NCBI RefSeq assembly: GCF_041734735.1 | Contig: NC_134903.1 | Location: 1,949,828-2,013,827, forward strand | Origin: Babylonia areolata | Lineage: Eukaryota; Mollusca; Gastropoda; Neogastropoda; Buccinidae | DNA: 64,000 bases | Direction of reading: 5' to 3' | Shown: positions 23,021 through 33,675 of the stretch, piece after piece | Position numbering within the stretch: position 1 is the stretch's first letter | How the letters are laid out: each line of letters begins with the position of its first letter | Notes under the pieces: generated by a model | The model's input: the letters and a program-made list of their open reading frames with translations, nothing else | Databases searched by the model: none | Told to the model about the DNA's origin: nothing | Position numbers and translations under genes: made by a program

Positions 23021-23890
23021 GTTAACTTTTGGGGTGAAGGTTGACCATCTATAGCTCTTTAGTTAAAAGTATGACAGAATTGGTGATAAACTGGGTCAAG
23101 AGTTCCTGGGCTGGGGTTCATGTCAGTAAGGAAAGGGAACACAACTGTTGTCTCCCTTGTCGAATTTGTAGGTCATGACAACAACCAATGAACCTCTCCC
23201 CCGATCTCAGTCAACATCCTCACCTTAGTTTTACTGTCAAGGAGGCAACAAAAAAGGCAAACATGAATGCTAGACATAGCACATCTCCCACAAAATGCTG
23301 CAGAAATAAATAAAAAATTTTTTTAACTCATAATGAAATAAATAAATACATAAACCAAACTGATCAATGAAATAATAAAACAAAAAATTAAAACATACAC
23401 TGAATGCAATTAAGAAAATTAAAATAAAATAAAAATGGTCAGTGTTTATCAAACTTATACACACACACAACCACCAGCAGCCCCCACCCCACCCCACCCA
23501 CACACACATAAACACACACACGCACACACGCACACACACACACACACACACAGCCAGTTTTGGGACTTGTCCACACCTCCGCCACTTCTAAGTTTTGAGT
23601 GAAAAACTTTACATAACTACAAGCAAAGCATACTGCAGTAAGACCTAAAAACTTTACATAATCATAAACACATCATATTACAGTATGACCTAAAAACTTT
23701 TCATCGTGATATAAACTTATTATACTGCACAACTGTACATTCAGACTACTGGAGTCAACATGACCCCATCCCGCACTCCATCCTCCTTCCTCTCTCACAC
23801 ACAATCAACTGGGTCATTTCCAAAGATGTAGGTCTTCCATCTAGCTCGGCAAACAACCTAGCCATCACAGATTGACATAAACTTACAGTT
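23021..23890. other. Intergenic or 5' intron sequence with short repeats
   Basis: Holds an (AC)n and C-rich patch at 23458-23552 and three copies of a 55-bp unit with ACCTAAAAACTTTACATAAT at 23600-23720. There is no gene. Confidence 0.55.
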
Positions 23891-23894
23891 GGGC

Positions 23895-24060
23895 CACCAT
23901 GCAGCAAAGTGACAACTGTGTAACCCATCACCAATAGCTATTTCCCTAAATCTCTCTTGACGGGGGAGTGGGGATACAACTTGGGCAAGACACTCTCCAT
24001 TCAGGTTCAGGTTCAGGTAAAGGGCGATGCCAAGCATCGCAGCCTTGCGGCTTTGTAGTT
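23895..24060 (-). mobile_element. Interspersed repeat family 5, partial, minus strand
   Basis: The minus strand has GGAGAGTGTCTTGCCCAAGT and a reversed GCAAAGTGACAACTG end, similar to 44130-44372. The adjoining GGTTCAGGTTCAGGTAAAGG patch is a separate short repeat. Confidence 0.5.
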
Positions 24061-24581
24061 GCACGCCCCGTCAGTTTTCGTTTTGTTTTTTGTCATCATT
24101 TTGTTTGGTCAGGTACTCCCATTGTGATCGAATTTTCAAACCCTGATAGCCAGGACAGTCGTTGCCTCCATTGCAGTTCTGATGGTTACAGTCGGACACT
24201 ATCATTCATAAAAAGGCCTACCTGAAGCTTGAGCGAAAATAAAACCCTTGTGCAGATGGACAAACGTTACGCGCGTGTGCTCAAAACATGTCGTCTGCTC
24301 TCAATAGTCTCAAACACAAAATTTTAAAAATCTAAAATTCAAAAAGATTTTCTTTTCTACGCGATTTTTGTGTTCATCTTGTATACATATATATATATAT
24401 ATATTTGCAAATGTTCTCAACCCTATAAAATCAAAATCACACATACTGGGAAAAATGAAGAAGAAAGCGAAGTTTATAGAGAGAGATTAACGTATTTGTT
24501 TGGTCATTGACCTAAAATGTTAGCCTATTTCTCGGTGACTGGGCCCATTTTGTGACCATGAAGCGAAATAAATTAACATAC

Positions 24582-24768
24582 CTCTGAATTTGAACGGCAT
24601 CGGTTGGCGTCTTAAGTTTTTTTGCTGCTGTGCGCACAATATCGCAGTGAAAACTGTTTTTATGCGTAGGTTCGGGGTGGGTATTGCTTCACCTCTCTTT
24701 TCAACGTCGTGTTCGGTGATTGTGTTTCTTGAAATAGATCGGATCGGTTGATCCAGAAAGTGTGTCAA
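24582..24768 (-). other. Candidate 5' exon of the oxidoreductase gene
   Basis: On the minus strand a CpG-containing stretch ends AAATTCAGAG followed by a consensus donor GTATGT at 24581. It holds ATG in ...CAACCGATGCCGTTCAAATT. If spliced to the acceptor at 20644, the frame runs [18 protein letters not shown], in frame with the ATG at 20624. It is 4 kb upstream of exon 1 and in a gap lacking arrays, which fits a first exon. There is no homology support. Confidence 0.3.
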
Positions 24769-24774
24769 ATTTGG

Positions 24775-25055
24775 GCCCCGAATGGCTCAGGCAGAGTACC
24801 GGACGTGTGACCCTGGGGTTGCGGGTTCGAATCTCTGTCCAGCCGTTTCGTTTTGGGAGCATTTTCTACACTCGGAGTTATTCAGTTAACCTTGCGTGGG
24901 AACACACGCATTTACATCGTTACTTGAATCCCATCTTCCATTGGCTGCCCCCAGAAGAGAAGGCCAGATTAGCATGCCACAGGCCGATGACATGGATGAC
25001 ACGTATTCAAACAGCACGCATCATTCCAGAAAACGGAATATGGCAACCTTCATAG
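24775..25055 (+). mobile_element. tRNA-derived SINE (family 7)
   Basis: Pol III-like boxes: TGGCTCAGGCAGAG and GGGTTCGAATCTC, about 45 bases apart. The body is GGGAGCATTTTCTACACTCG and ATTGGCTGCCCCCAGAAGAG. Only one copy is in the window, so the 3' limit is uncertain. Confidence 0.55.
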
Positions 25056-25370
25056 TGGGATTAAAAACGCTTGGTCATTTTCGACGCAAACAATCCAAGT
25101 AAAAACTCCCCCCCCCCCCTCAAATACCTACCCATCCCACATCCATGACCCAGTGCAGCAGGTAATTCAACCAGGAAGTTGACTGCCAAGCAACAAAATG
25201 AGAAGAGGATCAATTACATCGCAGTGTACAATGTCCATGTAAAAAAAAAAAAAAAAAAAAAAATCACCAACATTATATGATGGGGTGATGAAGTAAAATG
25301 TACATGTAATGTGGTGATAGGGGAAAATAAGTACCAAAAGAAATAGATCAATACTGATATTGGACATACA
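25056..25370. other. Sequence between SINE and duplicated segment
   Basis: Contains a C9 run and an A23 run at 25241-25263. Nothing else was recognised. Confidence 0.5.
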
Positions 25371-25800
25371 TACTCCAAATGAGTATAACCCCTACTCTGC
25401 CAAACATTCCAAATGAGTGTAACCCCTACTCTGCCAAACACTCCAAATGAGTGTAACCCCTACACTGCCAAACACTCCAAATGAATGTAACCCATACACT
25501 GCCAAACATTCCAAATGAGTGTAACCCCTACTCTGCCAAACATTCCAAATGAGTGTAACCCCTACTCTGCCAAACATTCCAAATGAGTGTAACCCCTACA
25601 CTGCCAAACATTCTAAATGAGTGTAACCCCTACTCTGCCAAACACTCCAAATGAGTGTAACCCCTACTCTGGCAAACACTCCAAATGAGTGTAACCCCTA
25701 CTCTGGCAAACACTCCAAATGAGTGTAACCCCTACTCTGGCAAACACTCCAAATGAGTGTAACCCCTACTCTGCCAAACACTTCAAATGAGTGTTACCCC
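25371..25800. repeat. 34-bp minisatellite, about 12 units (donor-derived type)
   Basis: The unit is AAATGAGTGTAACCCCTACT plus CTGCCAAACACTCC. In the right copy the first unit of the same array overlaps the 5' splice site of the protease-homolog intron 6. Confidence 0.92.
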
Positions 25801-25964
25801 CTAACTGTTGATACCCAGTGAAATGACACACCAGTGTCGCAAGAATTTGAAGAACAACAGTTGCTATATCCGTGTTACAATTCTGTGGGGGTTTTTTTTT
25901 GTTTGTTTAAGTAGATTTGTTAACTTTGCTGGACAAAGTTAGTAAAGTCCAAAGAGGAATAATA

Positions 25965-26125
25965 ACAACAAAAACAACAACAACAACAATAATAATAAGT
26001 AGTAGTAGTGGTGGTGGTAGTAGTGGTGGTACTGGTGGTGGTGGTGGTATTGTTATTATTGTTGTTGTTATCATCATTATCATTATTGTTATCATTAATG
26101 TTATTATCATTACCGTTATTATTAC
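25965..26125. repeat. (AAC/ATA/GTG/ATT)n triplet tract
   Basis: ACAACAACAATAATAATAAG passes to GTGGTGGTAGTAGTGGTGG and then to ATTATTATCATT triplets. It is matched at 58310-58465. Confidence 0.9.
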
Positions 26126-26214
26126 AGAACATTGTGGTCAGACCATAATGTTCCCCATTTCATGGGATATCATGACAAGAAAATAGCAGCAAGCACGAAG
26201 AAAATCACAACACC

Positions 26215-26705
26215 ATCAGTCTTTGTGCAGAATCCTTTCTGTTAGTCACCGATAGTCTTTCTTTAGAGAATCCTTTATGTCAGTCACTGCCAGTCTTTCT
26301 GTGCAGAATCCTTTCTTTTAGTCACCGATAGTCTTTCTTTAGAGAATCCTTTATGTCTGTCACTGCCAATCTTTCTGTGCAGAATCCTTTATGTCAGTCA
26401 CTGCCAGTCTTTCTGTGCAGAATCCTTTCTGTTAGTCACCGATAGTCTTTCTTTAGAGAATCCTTTATGTCAGTCACTGCCAGTCTTTCTGTGCAGAATC
26501 CTTTCTGTTAGTCACTGTCAGTCTTTCTGTGCAGAATCCTTTCTTTTAGTCACTGTCAGTCTTTCTGTGCAGAATCCTTTCTTTTAGTCACTGTCAGTCT
26601 TTCTGTGCATAATCCTTTCTGTTAGTGACCAATAGTCTTTCTGTGCAGAAAGCTTTCCGTTAGTGACCAATAGTCTTTCTGTTCAGAATCCTTTCCGTTA
26701 GTGAC
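26215..26705. repeat. 38-bp minisatellite, about 13 units
   Basis: Units are AGTCTTTCTGTGCAGAATCC plus TTTCTGTTAGTCACTGTC, with a TTTAGAGAATCC variant. The same array in the right copy is longer (58560-59378). Confidence 0.92.
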
Positions 26706-27440
26706 CGTTGTAGATTTTGTCTTGCAGCTTGATTGTGTGATGGCTTATTGTTGGCTTTGCATCACAGTCTGAATGTTTGAGCGATGAATCATTGTTGATC
26801 TTGTTTTGCAATCTGAATGTTTGAGCAACTAATCATTGTTGATCTTGACTTGCAGTCTGAATGTTTGAGCGACGAATCATTGTTGATCTTGTTTTGCAAT
26901 CTGAATGTTTGAGCGACGAATCATTGTTGACCTTGTCTTGCAATCTGAATGTTTGAGCGATGATTCATTATTGAATTTTGCCTCGTCGCCTGAAGGTTTG
27001 AGCGATAACTATTGTTGATCTTGTCTTGCAGTCTGAAGGTTTGAGTGATAACTATTGTTGATCTTGTCTTGCAGTCTGAAGGTTTGAGCAATAACTATTG
27101 TTGATTTTGTCATGCGACTGAAGGTTTGAGCGATAACTATTGTTGATTTTGTCATGCAGTCTGAAGGTTTGAGCGATAACTATTGTTGATTTTGTCATGC
27201 AGTCTGATGGTTTGAGCGATAACTATTGTTGATTTTGTCTTGCAGTCTGAAGGTTTGAGCGATAACTATTGTTGATTTTGTCTTGCAGTCTGAAGGTTTG
27301 AGCGATAACTATTGTTGATTTTGTCTTGCAGTCTGAAGGTTTGAGCGATAGCTATTGTTGATTTTGTCATGCAGTCTGAAGGATTGAGCGATAACTATTG
27401 TTGACTTTGTCTTGCAGTCTGAAGGTTTGAGCGATAACCA
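26706..27440. repeat. 43-bp minisatellite, about 17 units (acceptor-derived type)
   Basis: Units contain GATTTTGTCTTGCAG, then TCTGAAGGTTTGAGCGATAA and CTATTGTT. Each unit has a pyrimidine-rich stretch ending CAG. It has no exon after it here, whereas in the right copy it leads directly into the last exon. Confidence 0.93.
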
Positions 27441-27896
27441 TTGGGGGGGCCAGGGGGGTTAAGGAGTCTCCACCTCCTTCATGTGTCCTCAGGTGGGGAA
27501 GGGGGGAGGACAGGGGGGTTAAGGAGTCTCCACCTCCTTCATGTGTCCTCAGGTGGGGAAGGGGGGGAGGACAGGGGGGTTAGGGAGTCTCCACCTCCTT
27601 CATGTGTCCTCAGGTGGGGAAGGGGGGAGGACAGGGGGGTTAGGGAGTCTCCACCTCCTTCATGTGTCCTCAGGTGGGGAAGAGGGGGGAGGACAGGGTG
27701 GTTAGGGAGTCTCAACCTCCTTCATGTGTCCTCAGATGGGGAAGGGGGGAGGACAGGGGGGTTAGGGAGTCTCCACCTCCTTCATGTGTCCTCAGGTGGG
27801 GAAGAGGGGAGGATAGGAGAGTTAGGGAGTCTCCACCTCCTTCATGTGTCCTCATGTGGGGAAGGGGGGAGGACAGGGGAGTTAGGGAGTCTCCAC
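27441..27896 (+). repeat. G-rich 59-bp minisatellite, 8 units
   Basis: Units carry GGTGGGGAAGGGGGGAGGAC, AGGGGGGTTAGGGAGTCTCC and ACCTCCTTCATGTGTCCTCA. Every unit has four or more G-runs of three to six in a row, a typical G-quadruplex pattern on the plus strand. Confidence 0.93.
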
Positions 27897-28207
27897 TAGC
27901 TAACTACACAAGCAAGGAGAGTTTTGACGCCAGTGTGCACAAAAGCGCGTAGTTTAGAAAATCAGAAGATGACAAACTTGTAAAAAAAAAAAATCAAGAT
28001 TAAAAAAAAGCAAATTTCTTTCCTGTGGTGCGAATCCAGTATTCAATGTGCTCTTCAGGAAGGTACAGACAGATCAGAAAGTGTGTGCACAGTGCGTGAA
28101 TGTAATAAGAATGAAACCAAAGCATGCTGGACATGAACCGGAGCTTAGGTGAAAAAACGAACTTTTCAAAGAAAAAGAAAAATATAATCCCAACGAACAA
28201 GACCCCC

Positions 28208-28430
28208 ACCCCCCAAAAAATGATGCATCAGTTCACTCTAACCCCATAACCCCATTCACTCCCCCCGTCCCCCATCTCCCCCTAATAAAAAGGGATCAGG
28301 TTAAGGTAGAAAAATGATGCATCAGTTCATTCTAACCCCATTCACTCCCCCCCGACCCCCCTAATAAAAAGGGATCAGGTTAAGGTAGAAAAATGATGCA
28401 TCAGTTCACTCTAACCCCATTCATCACACA
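28208..28430. repeat. About 85-bp repeat, 3 units, C-rich
   Basis: Units contain AAAATGATGCATCAGTTCAC, TCTAACCCCATTCACTCC, C-runs, and TAATAAAAAGGGATCAGG. Confidence 0.88.
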
Positions 28431-31258
28431 CCCCCTCACCCCCCACCCCTCGTTTCTCGGACAGAGTCGGTAGCTTCTGGAGTCTGTGGGATCTTGGAGA
28501 GAATGTTCTCTCGCTCATTTCATTTTCTCTCTCTACTCTCAACTGTATGTCAGCATTTTTAAAAAAAAGTGCACTCCAGTGTTTGTTAAGTCTGGCTTTT
28601 GTTAGCACGGCGCCTGAATTCTGTTTTAAAGTATGTTCGAATTGAACTACACTCCCACCCCCCCACCTATTTTTTGTGTTGTTTTGTTGTTGTTGTTTAT
28701 TTGTTTGTTAATCAAAAGCTTCTGTTAAATCAGAAGTTGTGACGTCCAGTCCTAACGGAGTATTTCAATATTTCTGCCATTTGTTGGCCATTTTATGACG
28801 GTGTAGTTCAGTGTGACTGTTCACCAGCTGAAATTAATTATGGAAAGTTGAAAAGGTTCGTGACTGTATTATCGTCACCTTTCCAGCCAAAACGGGTTTT
28901 TTAAATCGTAACTAGTGTAAACCAGTATTCATATATTAAAGTGTGTTTTCAGTCTAATGATTGAACACACGTGAAAAACGTGTCAGCTTCTGATTCAGCC
29001 AGTGCTAGCCAGGGTGTTTGTTGTGTGCGTCACATGTCATTCAGTGTCAGACCAGACTTGCTGAAATAAATACACGAAGTGCAAAGGAGGACTTGCTGGA
29101 TATCATTGTGTGCTGAAGGAATGCACGTTTGTGTCTATATCTTCCTGTTTGTCTCTCACTGTCTCTCCTAATCTGTGCACTGAAGGAATGCACGTTTGTG
29201 TCTATATCTTCCTGTTTGTCTCTCACTGTCTCTCCTAGTCTGTGCGCTGAAGGAATGCACGTTTGTGTCTATATCTTCCTGTTTGTCTCTGTCTCTCCTA
29301 ATCTGTGCACTGAAGGAATGCACGTTTGTGTCTATATCTTCCTGTTTGTCTCTCACCGTCTCTCCTAATCTGCATGCGTGTGTGCATGCGTGTATATGTA
29401 CATATGTACATGCAGTGTGCAGAAATGTAATCCTGTTGCCCCTTTTGGGGTGTGGAGGATACAGTTACAACAAACTCATTGAACCACACAGTCATGGCAG
29501 ACACAGAGAGACAGAAGCAGAAAGTGAGACGCTGGCGGAAGTGAAGGAGATAGTGAGAGAGACAGAGAGAAAGATAAACAGAGAAACTGTCCGACAAAAA
29601 CAGAAAGGTAGGAGAAGAAAAGAAGACAGACACACCGACACACACACTTTGAGAGAAGGAAGCAGCAAAAGTGCGGACGATCTAAGGGAAACAACTACTT
29701 TATAGTAATTAGTTGTGTAGAGTGACCTCCCATAAAAAGGAATTCTGCATCATTCACACCAAAAACAACAGACATAAGATTATAAGATTAGTGACCAAAC
29801 AAAACACGGCTCAGACAGAACTATGAAATTTGATATCTGTTCACAAAATGTTTGTACCCTGTCATTCAAGCAGCCAGACTTATGTTGGAGCTGTGTGCAC
29901 GCCTGTCTGTGTTTCCAAGACCAACTGAAAACTGATCAGAATTACCGGGTATTTGACATGCATATTTGATACAACCAACAGGGATTACAACATGCACATT
30001 ATATCTTCTGCATTCAAACACCAGCAGGTCAACGTGGGAGACAGAATACACACAAAAAATTCACATCATTGTAAATAAATTACATGATTTATTTGTAATA
30101 TTTATTTCTCACTCAATCAAGGCAATATTGGAGTAATATATCCCACAATGAATCACATATATCCCACAATGAATCACATATATCCCACAATGAATCAATC
30201 ATGTTATCAACAGATGCAATAAATACTGGTACATCCATAAGAATCGATCATCCAATTCCAAAAAAACTGCTTTTATCACTTTAATAAATCTTTATAAAAA
30301 CAAATCATCTTATTAGTTAGTCATCTTTAAATATAATCATAAGACAAAATCTATCCCAAAAACAAATCGTGGTAAGTTAAACAATTTCTTCAGTTCCTGA
30401 TGTACACGTGAATGAATGGCTCCATACACACAGGCGTTAATATCACGCCTTAATTTTGTTCTCTACTGTCAAACATAGAAATGAAATAAAAGACATCATA
30501 CATTTACACCCCCACACATGATAAAACCAGTTCATTTTATGTACTGACAACAATAACCAACAAATAAACAATGAATTGCGCATATATGTGTGCATATTTA
30601 AGATAAAACATCTCTTGGAAAAATATCATTTCCAGCCATATCAAGTTCAATCACAGATAATCAAATGCATGTATGTAAGTACAGCACAAATCATTGTTAA
30701 CACCTTTGTTTTATTCTTGTTGCTGCCCTGTCTTCCACACTGTTCAAATGGCATCAGACAACTGTCAATGTTGTGTCCCCACAAGGCCACACACCGGAGA
30801 AGGCCCTGCGCTGTTGAGCCTGTATGATGTCTGTGTGATGTTGGAAAATGTGTCTCTGATACTTTGTATGCCTGTAGGATGCTTGTGTGTTGTGTGATGT
30901 GATGGGAAATATGTCACTGATACTTTATATCACCATTAGATGCTTTGTGTGATGTGTTAAAAATGTGTCACTGATACTTTATGAGACTGTAAGATGCTTA
31001 TGTGATATGATGAAAAACGTGTCACTGATTCTTTCTTCTTTTTTCCCCCTAATGTCTGAAGTCAAATCAAAATCGAACCAAATCATGGTAACAGCCCAGC
31101 TCAAGTCATCAGCCAACCCCAGCTGTCAAAACAAAAGTCAACGTCATACAATGCTTAAAACGATCATCATCACCTATAATACAGATGATCAAGAACTGTA
31201 ACTGTACAAAACCCTCCATCACAGGCAACAGCCCACCTGTCAAACCACACAGCATCCC
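28431..31258 (+). other. Ordinary sequence of the duplicated segment
   Basis: About 2.8 kb conserved among copies outside the 67-bp repeats. The plus-strand frame at about 29430-29705 (NKLIEPHSHGRHRETEAESE, then a Lys/Arg/Glu-rich stretch and SADDLRETTTL-stop) stays open in both copies despite small indels. It has no recognised homolog, no good start and lies in purine-rich DNA, so I do not call it a gene. A 22-bp unit with ATATCCCACAATGAATCA is repeated three times at 30138-30195. Confidence 0.5.
29112..29375. repeat. About 67-bp repeat, 4 units
   Basis: Units contain CTGAAGGAATGCACGTTTGT, GTCTATATCTTCCTGTTTGT and CTCTCACTGTCTCTCCTAAT. The right copy has two units at 62712-62845. Confidence 0.9.
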
Positions 31259-31784
31259 AGCGAGTATCGTTTTTTGTGTCCCCAACCTGGTCGTGAGTGG
31301 TGGGGGAAAGTTTGGACAATGTGTAGAGAAGGCCCCATCTTCGTAGACGAGAACTGTGTATGAATGTTAATTGTTCCAGACAAGGATTTAGAAGCGCTTC
31401 TTGAAAAAGTTGTCGTTTTGTTTTTGTTGTTGTTGCTGTTGTAGTTGTTCTTTAAGCGCGGAGAACAGAAAGGTTCCCGGGACTTAAATCGATTGATAAT
31501 ATATATATATGTATATGTATGTAGCTGTGTACCGAGTGGTTCTAATAGGGTACGGCACAAAAGACTTAACTAAATATGATTAATTGAAAGATAGATGAGA
31601 ATTCCCACGCACAGGCCAGGAACATATAGAGGCCAGTCACAAATGGGGTTTTCTATTGTTTTATTTACAATAGTTATAAGAACATAAGAAAAGGAAAGAC
31701 GATACATAGCAAGGTGTCAGCCATTGTGGGGGTACACACGACACAACACACTGCTCGACGCAGCGAGAGAGAGAGAGCAGGCTC
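31259..31784. other. Unassigned intergenic sequence
   Basis: About 525 bases with a short (TA)n patch at 31498-31530. No gene was recognised. It may include the 5' side of the interspersed repeat that follows. Confidence 0.45.
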
Positions 31785-32543
31785 TGGTCAGATGACTGAC
31801 CAGGTATGAAAATGACCACTCATCACTCACTGTGCCATTTTATGCAAGTTTAGCGGACCGCAAAGGCCGTCACGTGTGCTGCGAGCAGATCGTCACTAAT
31901 CAGCCCAAATCCGATGAGAACAGTGCTTATTTGAAGGTGTTCAGTGACAGATTTCTAAATGATTCCTGAACCGATCTACGTCGGATAAGTTGCAAAAGAA
32001 AGAGCTCAACACCTACTTTATAATGAGTATAAAATGAAGTGTTGATTATCTAAGATAAATTTATAATCTTAATTTAAGTCACCTGAACAGGGTCAGTTTT
32101 AACGTGCTCGTCGCTGAAAATTACAAACTGCGTTAAGTCAGTTTAACGTAGGCAAACACAAATGGAATAGACTTAAAGATGGAATTGCGACGATTCTGCA
32201 AGTATGTAATACTTGTAGTTTACTGATCTGACAAAAGAGTTATTAATTAAATACTTTGGAGCAGAAACACAGATTCCAGCTCAGCCAGTAGCGTACTGCT
32301 ACGCGACACTGGTCGAGCGTGAGCAGGTGCTCCGGCGAGGAGAACAAAATGATGTAAGCGGAGTGACGTCATACATTCCGTGCGCGGGTTAGGAGGGAAA
32401 ACTGTCGTCTGCTAATACAGCTTGTGCGTGAGGCAAGCTAATACAGCTTGTGTGTAAGGCAAGCTAATACAGCTTGTGTGTAAGGCAAGCTAATACAGCT
32501 TGTGTGGAAGGCAAATATTGGAGCAAGCATAGCACTTGGTAAC

Positions 32544-32545
<2 letters not shown>
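31785..32545 (+). mobile_element. Unclassified interspersed repeat, copy 1 (possibly an old LTR)
   Basis: Homologous over most of its length to 47085-47935: GATGACTGACCAGGT, ATTCCTGAACCGAT, AAAGAAAGAGCTCAAC, ATGAATTTATAATCTTAATT and TGGAATTGCGACGATTCTG. It has no coding domain. The 3' side runs into a microsatellite. A solo long terminal repeat is one possibility; the class is not established. By divergence between the copies it looks old. Confidence 0.6.
32412..32515. repeat. 24-bp repeat, 4 units
   Basis: AGGCAAGCTAATACAGCTTG units at the end of the interspersed repeat. The core AAGCTAATACAGCTT is nearly palindromic. Confidence 0.9.

Positions 32546-32601
<56 letters not shown>
32546..32601. 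repeat. (TA)n microsatellite
   Basis: An uninterrupted TA run of about 54 bases. Confidence 0.95.
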
Positions 32602-33356
<755 letters not shown>

Positions 33357-33360
<4 letters not shown>

Positions 33361-33545
33361 ACTCCAGACTGTTCCAGGTACTGTAGGGTCCATTGTTTTT
33401 TGCTGTTGCTGTTGATCAAAGACCAGATGTATGGTACATTCGTGTTGGAAGAATCGGCCGAACGTTCAATCACAACACGAAATCTGTGTGTGCATGACGA
33501 AGATAAGGTGTCCCAGCTTGCCCGCCAACAAGCCTCAAAATTCAT
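33357..33545 (+). repeat. Repeat following (AC)n, shared with 36425-36480
   Basis: CCAGGTACTGTAGGGTCCAT plus TGTTTTTTGCTG directly after (AC)n matches CCAGGTACTCTATGGTCCAT plus TGTTTTTTGCTG after the (AC)n at 36335-36425. This looks like an interspersed element with an AC tail on one side. Confidence 0.6.
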
Positions 33546-33546
33546 A

Positions 33547-33675
33547 CCAGCCGCCATGGCCAAGTGGTTAGTGTCGCAGACTATGACTGGGAGGACATTG
33601 GTTCGATCCCACATCGGAGGTGGTGATTTCCTGCCCGTGGCCGGCACGTGCTCAGAGTTGAGTGTGCTGTGGGCT
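33547..33675 (+). mobile_element. SINE family 4, 5' half, split by a LINE
   Basis: tRNA-like head GCCGCCATGGCCAAGTGGTT with B box TTGGTTCGATCCC, then GGAGGTGGTGATTTCCTGCC and AGAGTTGAGTGTGCTGTGGG. The rest of the element is at 36062-36210, and the LINE occupies the gap. Confidence 0.8.

Larger units (their letters stand above)
25371..31258 (+). repeat. Segmental duplication, middle copy (lacks the last protease-homolog exon)
   Basis: Collinear with 57996-64000 in this order: the CCAAATGAGTGTAACCCC array, a unique block with GATACCCAGTGAAATGACAC, a triplet tract, the GTGCAGAATCC array, the CTTGCAG array, a G-rich array, then about 3 kb of ordinary sequence. The right copy has about 1.14 kb (59918-61055, with the terminal exon and 3' UTR) that is absent here: GATAACCATT at 27440 joins directly to the G-rich array. 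The end matches 1-705. By eye it is about 97 percent identical outside the arrays. Confidence 0.93.

Noticed and set aside
27441-27952. Frame with GLRSLHLLHVSSGGEGG repeats
   Set aside because: G-rich minisatellite. The frame shifts among units and no protein family matches.
28000-28209. Minus-strand 69-codon frame, also at 61415-61630
   Set aside because: It is conserved between copies only because the whole segment is duplicated; poly-F start and no homology.
33547-33620. Possible tRNA gene
   Set aside because: It is the head of SINE family 4, present elsewhere with the same 3' body.
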